From Ancylostoma caninum (Eukaryota > Nematoda > Chromadorea > Rhabditida > Ancylostomatidae), in NCBI GenBank assembly GCA_037903475.1, contig JBAJFG010000549.1, forward strand, positions 930,001 through 994,000: a DNA stretch of 64,000 nt. The letters are read 5' to 3'. Below the pieces are notes generated by a model, which was given only the letters and a program-made list of their open reading frames with translations, was not told where the DNA came from and searched no databases. Positions 1 to 11,200 of this stretch are shown piece by piece. How positions within the stretch are numbered: the stretch's first letter is position 1; each line of letters begins with the position of its first letter. Made by a program: the position numbers and the translations under genes.

Positions 1-391
1 AACGTTCTATATGAGCTTTGTGTTACCTGGAATAACCTTCGCGCTTTACTGCGCCATCTACGCTAATATCATCGTAATGCGACACAGATTCGCGGCAGTG
101 GGATCTGTCCATGGGCGGACAAATGCTGTTAACTTAGTGAGTCACTAGCATTTTGCTCTTCTACATCTTCCATTCCTACTTCTGGGCCATTGGATTTCTG
201 TGGGCTCGCAAGTGCGACGTTCTCTCTTCGATACTCTCATTATTTCCGCATCCTGACAAGGCGCTCAGTGTACATAATACAAGACAAATAAGACAAATGG
301 TGGTCTTTTTTATGGGCGATAGTGCAAATCTTTTTATTTGATTTCTCTATGCCTTGTCTATTCAAGAGCGGTAGAAAACGGGACCAAGCAT

Positions 392-426
<35 letters not shown>

Positions 427-3264
427 TTCATTCATTCATTCCTTCATTCATTCATTCATTCATTCATTCATTCATTCATTCATTCATTCATTCATTCATT
501 CATTCATTCATTCATTCATTCGGTTTTGCAATCTATGAGTTCGTCAGGATCCGCTTCCTTAATTTTTAAACACCTTTCAAATTTTTGTTTGAAAGCAACA
601 TTTTTGAAATAACTCGAGGTCCAAAATATCGTGCCATTTTCGAATAGGAGTCCTATCGAGACGTCAGCAAAACAAAGACAATCCGGATTATCGGTGAGGT
701 GTGACTAATTAAGATAGGACATCAGTGCTTTGAGAAGCTTCGCTCTGACGATATAAACCTGAAAATTAGGCTTTATGATGACCTATGAGTTAAACAACAG
801 GGAAATAAGAATAGCAGCGGGAACGGATAGGTATCATACTAGGTCTGCTTAAGCAACAAAATTTTGCATACATAACCTTTCAAGATTATGGTAATCGCGG
901 CAAGTCGTGAGGAGAACTGGCTCGATAAGTGGATTTCCCACAGCTTTATTTTCAAGAAGGGTTCCCATTCTTGACTACTTTCTCGAAAAATCACGCTGTT
1001 TAAATCGGAGAAGCAGGAATGGGGTTCACCTGCCATGCAGTGTACTGGTTGAGCCTTGCTCGACTTAGTCACCACTTCCCTCAGAATTCGGACCACTTCT
1101 AGCAAGACACAATTTTTTATTCCCAACATGATATTGAAAAAGTCCTTCATTTCAACTTTATCGCCACTTGGCTTCCACGTCTCTAATTGTAAGCTGCCTT
1201 TGCAACCAACCCAAAGGTTGGATGGCATGGCTGTGCCGATAATACAGGGTGCGCCATAATTATAATGAGAAGGTATTCAAGTCGTCTAGGTGTGGACATT
1301 TTAAAAAATCAACAATGTAACACTATTCATCGGTCTATTTTTAACTAAAAACAGCATTGAAATTCCAAAATATCTCCGTTGGCGTCGATACAGGCTATGG
1401 AGCCCTTCGGAAAGACATCGACTTTGGCACGCAAGTATGGCGCGTCGAGCTCGTTTCACCCCTTCTGGAGCCCTTTCCTCAATTAAATCGGAGAACGCTG
1501 AGATTTTGAGAAGGGTTTGCTTCCAGTATCGACCACACGCTGTAGTTCGAATTCAAATCCGGACAGTTGGCTTGAGGCTCGTCAAAGCTGATAGAGTCGG
1601 CAAAGTTGGTCTTACACCAGCTCTGCCACATTCCTGCCTTGTGAGCGGGGCTCCGTGGTGGTGGTATGCCCCATTTCAGTTTCCAAGCTAAGCATTAGCC
1701 CATGATAACAATCAATCCCAACTTGCGCAAGAGCTTTCTCATCAAAGTCTCCTTGGTGCTTATTTCTCGTGGCATTCGCAGGAACCGAGCGCGCCGGGTC
1801 TCTGCGATTTCTTTCGTGTACATTTCTGAGATTGCTCGTAATGGTCACAGATACAGTGGACGTCAATGGTGTTGACCCATCTGCGGCCTCGAGAAGGACG
1901 TCGCGCAACCTATGTATTCTGCTACTGTTATGCAATTTCTAGCTACTTTTCTACCCAATTTCAAGGATTTTCGAGCAAATCGGGAAGAAAAGTCCTTAGA
2001 AATAGCATCCCGACGGCAATGACACCGACCTCGGCGCGCGCGGCGCGGTCGCGCTGCGTCTTTCTCGAGGCCGCGGAGGGGCCACCGCCATTGCCGTCCA
2101 CTGTAGATGTCTTGGTCATCTAGCTCGATCATCTCCGGTTCCTAGGTTCTTGTAGCGTCTAAAGGACCTGTGGATAACACTTTGATGTACTCCATGACGC
2201 TGCTGAATCTCGCGTGCCAAGAAGCTTTGGTTGCAAAGCTCAATGATTGAAAAGCGATGGCAGGAGCGCCTGACCATCACAACAATGGCATGGATAAATT
2301 AACACAATAAACGCAAAAAAAAACCAGGAAAAGCAGAGGCTCCGAACAGGATGTCAAATTGTCCCACGCATGTTTTCACTATAATTTTGGCGCATCCTGT
2401 ATACAAGAATATTTGGATCTCTTGTATCGCGTGTTGTTTAGGAAGAAAAGGAATAAGAATGGATGAATTAACACAATAAACGCAAAAAAACACAGGAAAA
2501 AGCAGAGGCTCCGAACAGGATGTCAAATTGTCCCACTCTCATTTAAAATCAGACATTTCATACTTGACGACCTAGGACTTTGAGTCAATTACTTAGTATA
2601 TGTGTACAAATGCAGGGTTGGCCGTGATTACGGTAGCAATAACAAGCGATAAGAAAAATCTATTCTTGAAAACATTCGAAACATTAAAGTACAGGCGGTA
2701 CAGGCGGTCCAGAAATGAGTCGGTATTGGTGTTGTTAGTCGCAGTGATTTCTAAATGCTTAACATGTTAGAAAGGGTCCCGGAAATGATGTGGGATTACG
2801 TGGAACACATGTCTCCGATGAGTGGCATACCGACTCCTCGGTGAGTGGCCTGTAAACGAATGAAAACGAGAGTATGGTCAAACGGAAGCACTCCAAATGA
2901 TCTCCGTCAAGACACAATTTCCTTGTCTATTACACCAGAACAAACAAAAAGTAGCATGATATGTCACAGTGGTGACTCAGCGGCTGTGGAGCAGGATACG
3001 CACATGCGCAAGTTTTTATTTTAGGTGGTTCAGTTCTCGCTGGTGTGGGCAATTCAATGCGCAAGCAGCGCAACCTACTATGTGCTTCCCAAGGTGGCGG
3101 ACGGAAGTGTGATAGTGGGTTACACGCCAATGATAGTGTCGACGCTGTTGACCATGGCAAATCCTTGTGTGATGCTCATTTTTCAACCGCGGATTCGAAA
3201 AGCCGTCTTTCATCGAAAGAAAATTACTGCTGTGAAAACAAACGAATTCGCTACGACGTTTTGA
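1..3264 (+). CDS. Serpentine (7TM) chemoreceptor, 3' part only (paralogue 1 of 3)
   Basis: Only the last two coding exons are in the window. The first visible exon runs from the left edge (reading frame starts at base 2) to 136 and encodes TM5 and the third intracellular loop, ending in ...NAVNL before a GTGAGT donor at 137. The last exon is 3025-3264, after a TTTTAG acceptor; it encodes TM6 and TM7 with the motif MANPCVMLIFQPRIRKA and stops at 3262-3264. The 2.9-kb intron between them is phase 0. Exon boundaries and protein match the two complete paralogues downstream, which makes the model firm. The family is a nematode G-protein-coupled receptor expected in the membrane of sensory neurons; the exact class and ligand are unknown. 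The intron is filled with a microsatellite and a mariner relic. AATAAA signals lie near 3703-3715. Confidence 0.85.
391..521. repeat. Tetranucleotide microsatellite (TTTA)n then (TTCA)n
   Basis: About 37 bp of TTTA units pass directly into about 93 bp of TTCA units with a single CCTT interruption near 441. The change of unit inside one tract suggests a point mutation that then spread by slippage. It lies in the long intron of the first receptor gene. Confidence 0.95.
1245..2399 (-). mobile_element. Mariner-like transposon relic (degenerate, minus strand)
   Basis: The ends are inverted repeats: CAGGGTGCGCCATAATTATA at the left and its near reverse complement (TATAATTTTGGCGCATCCTG) at the right, each flanked by TA as expected for Tc1/mariner insertion. 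On the minus strand, about 1490-1640 reads like the C-terminal catalytic part of a mariner transposase: WCKTNFADSIS, then CPDLNSNYSVWSILEA, close to the usual SPDLNPxDYxVWSILE. Near 1380-1400 another frame gives VDVFPKGSIACIDANGD, the typical transposase tail. The frames are broken by stops and shifts, so no active protein is expected. A 250-bp MITE (1854-2103) is inserted in it. It sits in an intron of the first receptor gene. Confidence 0.75.
1854..2103. mobile_element. TA-flanked MITE, family A, copy 1
   Basis: The element starts CAGTGGACGTCAATGG and ends with the near inverted copy CCATTGCCGTCCACTG. TA dinucleotides lie outside both ends (1852-1853 and 2104-2105). The inner parts of the inverted repeats share GCGGCCTCGAGAAGGACG. 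A second copy is at 51448-51701. It has no coding capacity, and TA targeting suggests mobilisation by a Tc1/mariner-type transposase. Confidence 0.8.
2290..2536. repeat. 78-bp direct repeat (2290-2367 and 2459-2536)
   Basis: Two nearly identical 78-bp segments, each starting ATGGAT(A/G)AATTAACAC and ending in GTCCCAC, are separated by about 90 bp. Copy 1 lies inside the right end of the mariner relic and copy 2 just outside it. This suggests a local duplication of subterminal transposon sequence. Confidence 0.85.
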
Positions 3265-4586
3265 GAAATATAAACCATACGAAGACAATTTGCGAAAACC
3301 AACAGGACACACAATTTTCTGTAACTGTTGACGTCGAATAGAGTATGAATTAAGTTCTCTTTTAACGTTTTTCGTATTGTATTATCATTCGCAATGAGGC
3401 ACAACTCAACGTGTTGGGCAGTTGTGAATAGACATTCGATGTCCACGTCTGCGGGTGGCCTCGCTGCTATACTTTTCGAGACGTACAGCGACAGCTTGAA
3501 TGGACTCCAATGTATCTCAGTTCCCCTACATCTCTTGTGTTTTGCCTCTTTGTCGTACCTATGTTGCTTGTTAGTATTTAGTTGACCTGTACTAGGAGCA
3601 CAACTTGTCCACGATAGCATCGAAAGCACGATAAGAACCATTACAAGAAATACTAGGTAGAGTTTGCATGCACATTTCTTAGTTTGAAACTATAATTTTT
3701 TTAATAAATTTAATAAAATAATAAATTAATGTCCCGTGTTTGTTTCGTATTTGCTGGTACCTTTTCTACATTGTTGTTCTTTTTGATAAAGTTTGATTAC
3801 AAAGGTCTAAGGTCTATGAGACAAAGACGACGGCAGACAAAGATCCGTGGCATTTTACTGTCTAAGTAACTGGCCATCGGTTTTACTCCCCCCCCACACT
3901 TAAGAATGGAGTGGTAGGAGGACCGGCAGCTCAACATCTTAGGCGATTAGGATCGATGCCATCACCACAGCATGCTTCATCTCTCTGTGGCAGCTGTCGC
4001 AACGGGCACCTCCGACTCTCCAAAAAGAAAGGGTTCTAAGGGGGATTTTGCGGAATTTGCATCCTGTTGTGATTGGCATCGCATAAACATCCTTCTCATG
4101 GTGAAGTCTCAAAATCAATCCTGAAGTGTTACATTGCCTTTGAGTTGCCGTATGCGTTTCAAAAAATTATTGCGCTGGCCTCTCGCATAGTAAACTAGTT
4201 TTCTCGAATTTCCACTTAGTCTGCAAACAAAAAAGAAAATGATTGAGAAGGGAGGCACATGAGCATTGCGACCTCAACCAAAGTGGTGAACTATGCAAAT
4301 TCAGATCTTATCCCCTGTAATAATTTTGTTGACTTATGCATTCTCATGTGAAAATGCAGGGTGTAATAAAGTACTGTTTCCGTTCATATCATTTTACTAT
4401 CTGAGCGCTCATAACCTGGACAAAAATAGTAGAAAGTAAGATCACATGCTCCCATGCCAATTTTGTGCAGGATTACTTACAACGGTAAATGTAAGCATCT
4501 ACAAGCTTTGCAATTGATCAGCAGTAATCACTTGTGGTTTCCATAAGGGTGGATGCGCAGTGATACACATCTGAGCAATTTTATTA
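3265..4586. other. 3' flank of receptor 1 and gene-free DNA
   Basis: Overlapping AATAAA hexamers at 3703-3715 probably serve receptor 1. I see no coding exon or clear repeat in the rest. Confidence 0.5.
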
Positions 4587-5327
4587 AAGGCAGCACCCAC
4601 GGAAATTTTTGACTAGAAAAACTCAGCGTATTCCAAAGGTGTCGAAGGTGCTGAATACTTTCATAAAGTCGAAAATTTCCGATGGCACGAAAAACGCTGT
4701 TTCTAGATGCTCATGGCCGGGTTAGTGTAGGTGTAGCAGCTGTGGTCGAGTTACACGAGCCATGAGATGGGGATTGACATCAAAAGATCAATAGCGTCGT
4801 TTTTCCACCAGTTGGATATTTGTGCAATCAGTAATTTGTTCTAAATTACAGCTTTTCTACAGCTCATCAAGATAAGTAATCACTGGAAAATATGTAGCAC
4901 TCAGCAAAGAAGTCACTAAGAAATCAAAACATCGTGAAATCTTCTGGTGGAGGAGAATTTGGAGAAAATTGATAGTTTAACGAAAAGTAGTTCGAACTCT
5001 TGCCAGAAAGCTTCACATTCCGTAGAATGCAAATGAGAAGATATTCCAGCAAATAAAACTGAAGAAAGGTTTCATAAAGTCATCGAAAAAACTCGCTAAG
5101 AGAAAAACGGCTGGATTTCACCAAGATTGTAGCAAAACAGCTGTTTCTGTTGCAATTCGCGCAACAAAGAAGTAGCGGAAAACTCGTCCAAATTGACCGC
5201 TACACAAGGATGTACCAGTTACTGCGCTGAACGCAGTGGGTTTCCGTTGCTGTTACTGTATAGGAACCACTCGAAGTGCGGTAAAGAATAAGGAAGTGTG
5301 ACAATTTGGGAAGCCAAAGTTTTCATG
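4587..5327. mobile_element. Possible TIR element (AAGGCAGCACCCA ends)
   Basis: The left end reads AAGGCAGCACCCACGGAAA and the right end holds the inverted counterpart TTTTCATGGGTGCTGCCTT, about 740 bp apart. No transposase is visible and I found no convincing target-site duplication, so the exact limits are uncertain. A MITE or an internally deleted DNA transposon is the simplest reading. Confidence 0.45.
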
Positions 5328-7654
5328 GGTGCTGCCTTCAAGAGCACAGAACCATAATATCACGGGACTGATATTTCTCGATCTAATCTTTCACCGTGTC
5401 GAATGATTTGGCAGCACGATGTCGTCTTGAGCACTTCTAAAGTTATTTAGATGATATGAGAATAGATTTGCTCTGTTCTCGTTAGACAGTAGAAGCATTG
5501 TTTTACAGTGATCAGTTTTGTACTATCGGTCTACTTCATATTATTTCGCTTGCTCTTCGTATGCTCAGATTGTAACCGATAATTATAAATAAATAAATAA
5601 ATTGTCTTGATACCCCCGTGCCTCTCCATATGGCAGACATTCAGCGACGGCATGCGGCGGGGATGAGAAATCCAGTAGACGTGTGAGGGCAAAAGTCTAC
5701 GGTAGTGCGCTAATTTTAATTACCTACACACAGAATACCGTGGCTAAAAACAGGACGTTAATTTCCTGCTACTGTCAGTTCGATTGAGGAAGGAGAAACC
5801 CTGTCAATGACCTGAACTCTGGAAAACTGCAGCTAATTGTTTTGTTTGTCAGAGAACCATGCTGCCCTCGGATTGCCAAGTACTTTATCTCCACTTTTCT
5901 TTTGACTGAAAGCAGTTGTAGCACACCGTATGCATGCCATGTTGCGGAAAAAGAAAGAAGTTAGAGGATGGGGTTACGTGGTAGACATCAGGTAATCCTT
6001 TTGCGGGTTTCAGCACACATTGAACCTTCACTCAAAATCGTGGAGGTTTCTGAAGTCCTATGAGCTCATTACGTCAACTTGTAACAGTCATTCCATCTGC
6101 GTGTCACTGATTCATGCGTCCAGTAAGATCTGGATCTTATGCAGCTTTTTTCTACTGCCTGACACATTCACCAAAAACAGTTTACATCACTAAAATGCAA
6201 CTGCTCAGCTCCGAATTACAACGAAAAGCAGCTGAGGTGCTCTCTGAAGAATGTTTTTGTGAATTCCTCCTACGTTCATACGCAGAATTTTCGTCAGAAG
6301 AGCATTCCTGATCAAATCGACCATTGAAGCCACAAAATGCCCGCTCATATTCTCAATATTTCAGCTTCACCAGGTGTGAGGACGTTGTGCAGGTGATGAA
6401 AAGAAACGTGAAAGGCTCTACTAGATTAGCTAAAGCAGTCCAAAAGTTGTGGAGCCAGAATTTTCTGGAGTGATTACATTCTCAGCAGATGATATACTTT
6501 CACACAGAGATTTAGTATAGGAATTCTTTGTCCAAAATTAGGCAAAACCTTGGGCATGTGATTTTATTATATAATGATCACTAAAGTAGCATAAGTTCAT
6601 GTTGACGTCGTCATACAAATGATTGCTGGTCATGATTTTTGATGGGTTATTTTTCTCGTTGTGTCCACGGTTTTCTTGTGTTGCGATTTTTCATTTCTTG
6701 TGGAATTTCAATAAGCAAATACATGCAAATGCGCACAAATGGATAAATGAGTTTTTCGACCGTAGCACATTTTAAAATCGTAGTGTACCGTACTTGCTCA
6801 CGACATACTAAAAGTCAGTAGTCTGACCAGTGTCGTATGCAGATGCAGGATCAAAGAGCTTCAAAGTACAAAACGATTGTTATATTGGTCAGCAGGTAAA
6901 GTAACCACCAGTGCAGGGTTAGGTTTTGAAATGCTTACTCAACTCTGGGAATGTTTTTAAATCTTCCTGCGCACTCCTTGATTTTTAAGTGTGCACTATG
7001 TATGTGTTCCGTGATCCTAGATATTTTTTGTGTTTTGCGTCTGGGGAATGTTTAATCATTTACTATCACTGATTACATTAATGTAATTAGCAGTATGTAG
7101 ACTCTAGTTTCACTAGAATTGGGGAGTTGGTTTCGTTCCATACCATCGACTAAGTATTCATGTATGAAGAAATAACCCAACAAGACAACGATGGATAGCC
7201 TGGTTGGTCATCGTGAGGTTACGTAATGTTGGAAGAGACGCACGACTCTGGGTTGGCTTGCTAAACTAAATTTGTCTGGATGTTCTTACATAAATTTTAG
7301 GACAGAAACCTATTCTTTATTGAATAAGAGAGATGGAGCAGTGTGCTTAATTTTTTCCAGGAAAGATTTGTTGTGGATATCTCAAACGATATGAAAAGAT
7401 CCTTGAAAGAGTAGTGCTTGAATGCGTATCTTGTTAAAATTGTTTGGCATAGGATTCCATAGGCAAAATATTTTCAATCATCTGAGGCGCGGGCTTCTAC
7501 TATTGAGGAAGTTAGGATATTTTTGTTCACTAGTGCATAAAGTTATCTGTAATGAAATCGCTAACTTTCTTAGCATAACCTCATTCCACTACTTCATCAA
7601 ATTTCATGGTTTCATTGGCCCCTAGCGAAAAGATATATAGAATCCCCAAATCTA
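5328..7654. other. Gene-free intergenic DNA
   Basis: No exon with usable splice sites, no RNA gene and no clear repeat was seen. The open frames here are short and look random. Confidence 0.5.
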
Positions 7655-8235
7655 CAGGGCAGCCCAAATTGCGTATACATGGTGACTGAAGTAAGTTCAC
7701 ATTGGTAATTCCTTTGCCGGTGGCACATATGACTCATGGCTCAATTCAACAATTCTATGCAAATTTGGTAAACTCACACTCCAATGAGGTCTTGGGAGAG
7801 AATTTGCCTGAAAACTAAATAATCTACTTAGTTCGAATATGGGCAACTGGACGGCTAGTTGTTAAAATTAATGAAATTGTTAGGCATTTCTGATTTTCTT
7901 CAAATTGCGTCAGAGGTTTACCATTTTTTTCTATTAGGATTTGTTTCTAACTCCTTATGCCATATAACTGTTGCATTTCTCTGGATATCCTCACCCAAAA
8001 ACGTCGCGTGCCATAACGCTGTCCAGGAAGAATGGGTGAAACCCCTGCCGCGGAGATGAACACTACTCGCCAAGGAAATTTCTGAAAATTTTTTATGAGT
8101 ACTGGATGCGAAGACTGGCGCTAACGTACAGGTATGAACATTTGTGGTGATGCATGTATCAATGAGCAAGAAACAATCAGAGATGTAGAATTTTTAAGAT
8201 TGTCACTGTAATTCCTGTAATTTTGAGACAGCCTG
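7655..8235 (+). mobile_element. Short mariner-like relic
   Basis: The left end CAGGGCAGCCCAAA and right end TTTTGAGACAGCCTG form imperfect inverted repeats with TA outside both (7653-7654 and 8236-8237). Near 7970-8040 the plus strand reads FLWISSPKNVACHNAVQEEW, which resembles the C-terminal part of a mariner transposase after its SPDLNP block. At 581 bp it is under half the usual length, so most of the gene is lost. Confidence 0.45.
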
Positions 8236-8237
8236 TA

Positions 8238-11200
8238 TATTTGGTAACGGCAATATGAACTCCTGAGAGAATACGAAAGGCCTAGTAGAAGGATGAGAAA
8301 CTGCTTAGGTCAAATACAGTTGTTGTCGGATATTGCACCAATTACAGAGGGAGAAAAAATAAACTAAAAAAGCAAGTGTAAGTCCTCAGAAGAGCATTCA
8401 AACTCGCCGTCAGCAGATATCTCCTGATTCTTTAGTTTAGTTATAAGTCTACACACCTATGTTTCCTTACGTGACGGACTTGTGTACATTGATCTTTTAT
8501 CACAACTTTATTAAGAAGAAAAAAAGCTCTAGTGATTTGATGCGGAATTGAATTCTAGTAAAAACCCTGGGAAGATAGCAGGTGGGAGAGTAACCGGATA
8601 ATGTATTATAATAATGTAGTATATTATCGAGTTGCAGAGCATGCTTCTAAAATGTCTTGTTACAAGTCACGCAATGCTTTTGAAATACCATGGAAATTAG
8701 CCTCCAATATTATAATGTTCCGTTGTGAATTGGATTTCTAAACGTCGTTAGTTGCTTAGTGGTGGAGTCCCACTTTTTGATGCATGTCACCCGTCAGTGC
8801 ATAAGAGCAATTCAATTACAGTGCACAAATACCAGAAAAATCCTAGTTTATTTATCGAATTTTACGTCTGAAATTGCTGGCTGCGAAAGAAATAGAAATA
8901 TAGTTTCAGTAAGTCATCTGTCGCGTATCAATCTCTTTTTCCTTGGATCTGATTACTTCTAATCTGCCTCAGCTCCATTTATTTCATCGGTTGGATGGGA
9001 CACAGTCAGCAACCATCGCAACCACAACGAAATTTTTGATATCATGGTCATCTTCCCCTCTCTTCTTTTTTCTGCTTCATTACATACTTGCTACCAATAT
9101 GTATGTAAGTATTATCAAACGTCCGTTAATTCTTTATCTTCCGCATTTTCGTGAGATCTTTTTCGTTTGCATAATTCTTCCTCCTCTGAATTTTTCCATG
9201 CTTCCATTATTCTTATTCAAACACCTCTCACATTCGTAGGAGCAGCAATTTCGACTAGACCGACTCTTTGGTGACCTTCGGTCCTTCACTCATTTTATAT
9301 TGATCCTGTTATTACTCTTGTCATACTGTTACTTCAGTTGAAAGGATGTCATTGACTCTTCGAATTTTTAACGCTGATACTTCTGAACTAGTCTTCCACA
9401 ACCATATAGCTTAAACATAAACGAAGTAGGCCAGCAGAAAATCCTCAAAGTTGTGGCATAAGTTTCCACTGTTTCTTCTAGTCGATTTCTGTGTTTCCTA
9501 ATAGATGGTTTTCGCTAATAGAGCGGTAAGGTTCCGCGACATCTATACTTACAGAATTGTGAAGAGGATGAGCTACCAAACATCCTGGCGTGCAGAGCAT
9601 ATTCTTCACCTTGTTTTGAGAAAGAAGCCGATTTTAGAATGAGTCCTTCTAAATATCAAATTTGTAGACGTCTCTCTCAAAATTTAATTAGGCCATAACA
9701 CTGCACGAGCCTAGTCGAAAAACAAGCAGAATACTCTTGAGGATAATTACATTCTCTCTAGCACTTCCATTCTCATTCACTTCCATTCTCATTTGAACAA
9801 AAGCACCGAAGCTGCTAAGTTAAGATATCTGAACATGCCGTTTTCTCTCTACTGTTGGGCCGAATTGAAATGTGAGCTTCCCCACGCTGGCTAACTCCAT
9901 CAAATGTTTGAGTATGGTGGGACTGTTTGGTGGGATTTCATGGATCGACTGGAAGTCACACCATCTTGCATCACTGCCACATGCGTCGTCCATAAATTTA
10001 CAGAAAATCACTAACAGGCCGAAGCTCCGCCAGGAAATTTCCTATCACCCATTTCATAATCTATACATAGTCTCGACCAAAAGCCAATTGAGTGCCATTT
10101 CAGATCACAAGGTCATTAACTGCAGCATAAGCCGTTTATCAAAGTCAATCACTTCGAACACTATTCGCCTTCGTTTCTTGCCTCTGAGCTCAACATATTT
10201 TACAGCCGCAGAATTGAGTTACTCCCATGAAATTAGCATGAGAACACTAACTATTCCGGTGAATACCTCGACTAAAGACTGTTTCGGATAAATTCTCAGC
10301 AATTTTTTCATTGAAAATCTGCAAATGGTGGGGCTCATGTTAGCACGTTGTCACCTACATAAATGGTAACGCTCCACTAGCACAGAGTATTCGTAGGCTA
10401 TCAACATATCAAATACACGTATAAGGCGCGTCAGTCGTTGCACCTCCCACGGACTGGCGCTCCGCATATCTTATGCGGCGCGGACTTGGCAATACCCGAC
10501 ACCCACAGCCCCCAGCCGCAATGAGTGAGTAGTGCTGTGCTCCAAGCCGAAAGATGCAATCGTTATTGACGCGTATTCATCGGGCATTTCAGAAGTGTTC
10601 CTATTCTATGTACTACCACATCCCGCCAATGTTTTTTTATGTATTCATGTGCAGTTTGTTGCGAGGGCCGAGGGCCATTTCTAACAATAAGAAATGGCTC
10701 TTGGTGTACCTTGAGTATGATTGAAGTGAATAAATCTCGACATTACTTCTTCACCTGGAACACGTGGTGTTTCGTTCTCACCGACAAAGCTGCGCTGACA
10801 TCATTAAATAGGAACAATCTTGTCTTATATCTCCTCTCTCACTCCTCTTCTCCTGATGTTCTACTTCTGCCCTTCTTGCATGCTGCTTTCGATGTTCTGC
10901 GCAAGTTTAAATACAAAAACCTTTTGTCTGTATCTGCCGAATCCTTTTTTCTCTGCATTTTTCGCTCCTCAATACGGAAAAAGCATTTGTCCTCTTTCCA
11001 GTTATTTCGCGAGCTCTGTAAAACATCCAGGTTTTGATGCCGATAATGTAAAGAGAGAGGAGAGCACAGAGTTTCACGGTGATTTCGAGCTGGGAGCTAG
11101 CGCAGACACTACAATTAGCATAGTTTCTACAAGTTTTTCGGCATGGGCGCTAAAAAGTAGCCACGAAACTCGGAGAGCGTTCCTTTAACGATTTTCGTCT

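Noticed and set aside
322..612. A 96-codon frame over the TTTA/TTCA microsatellite
   Set aside because: It translates the tandem repeat (IHSF units) and has no independent support.
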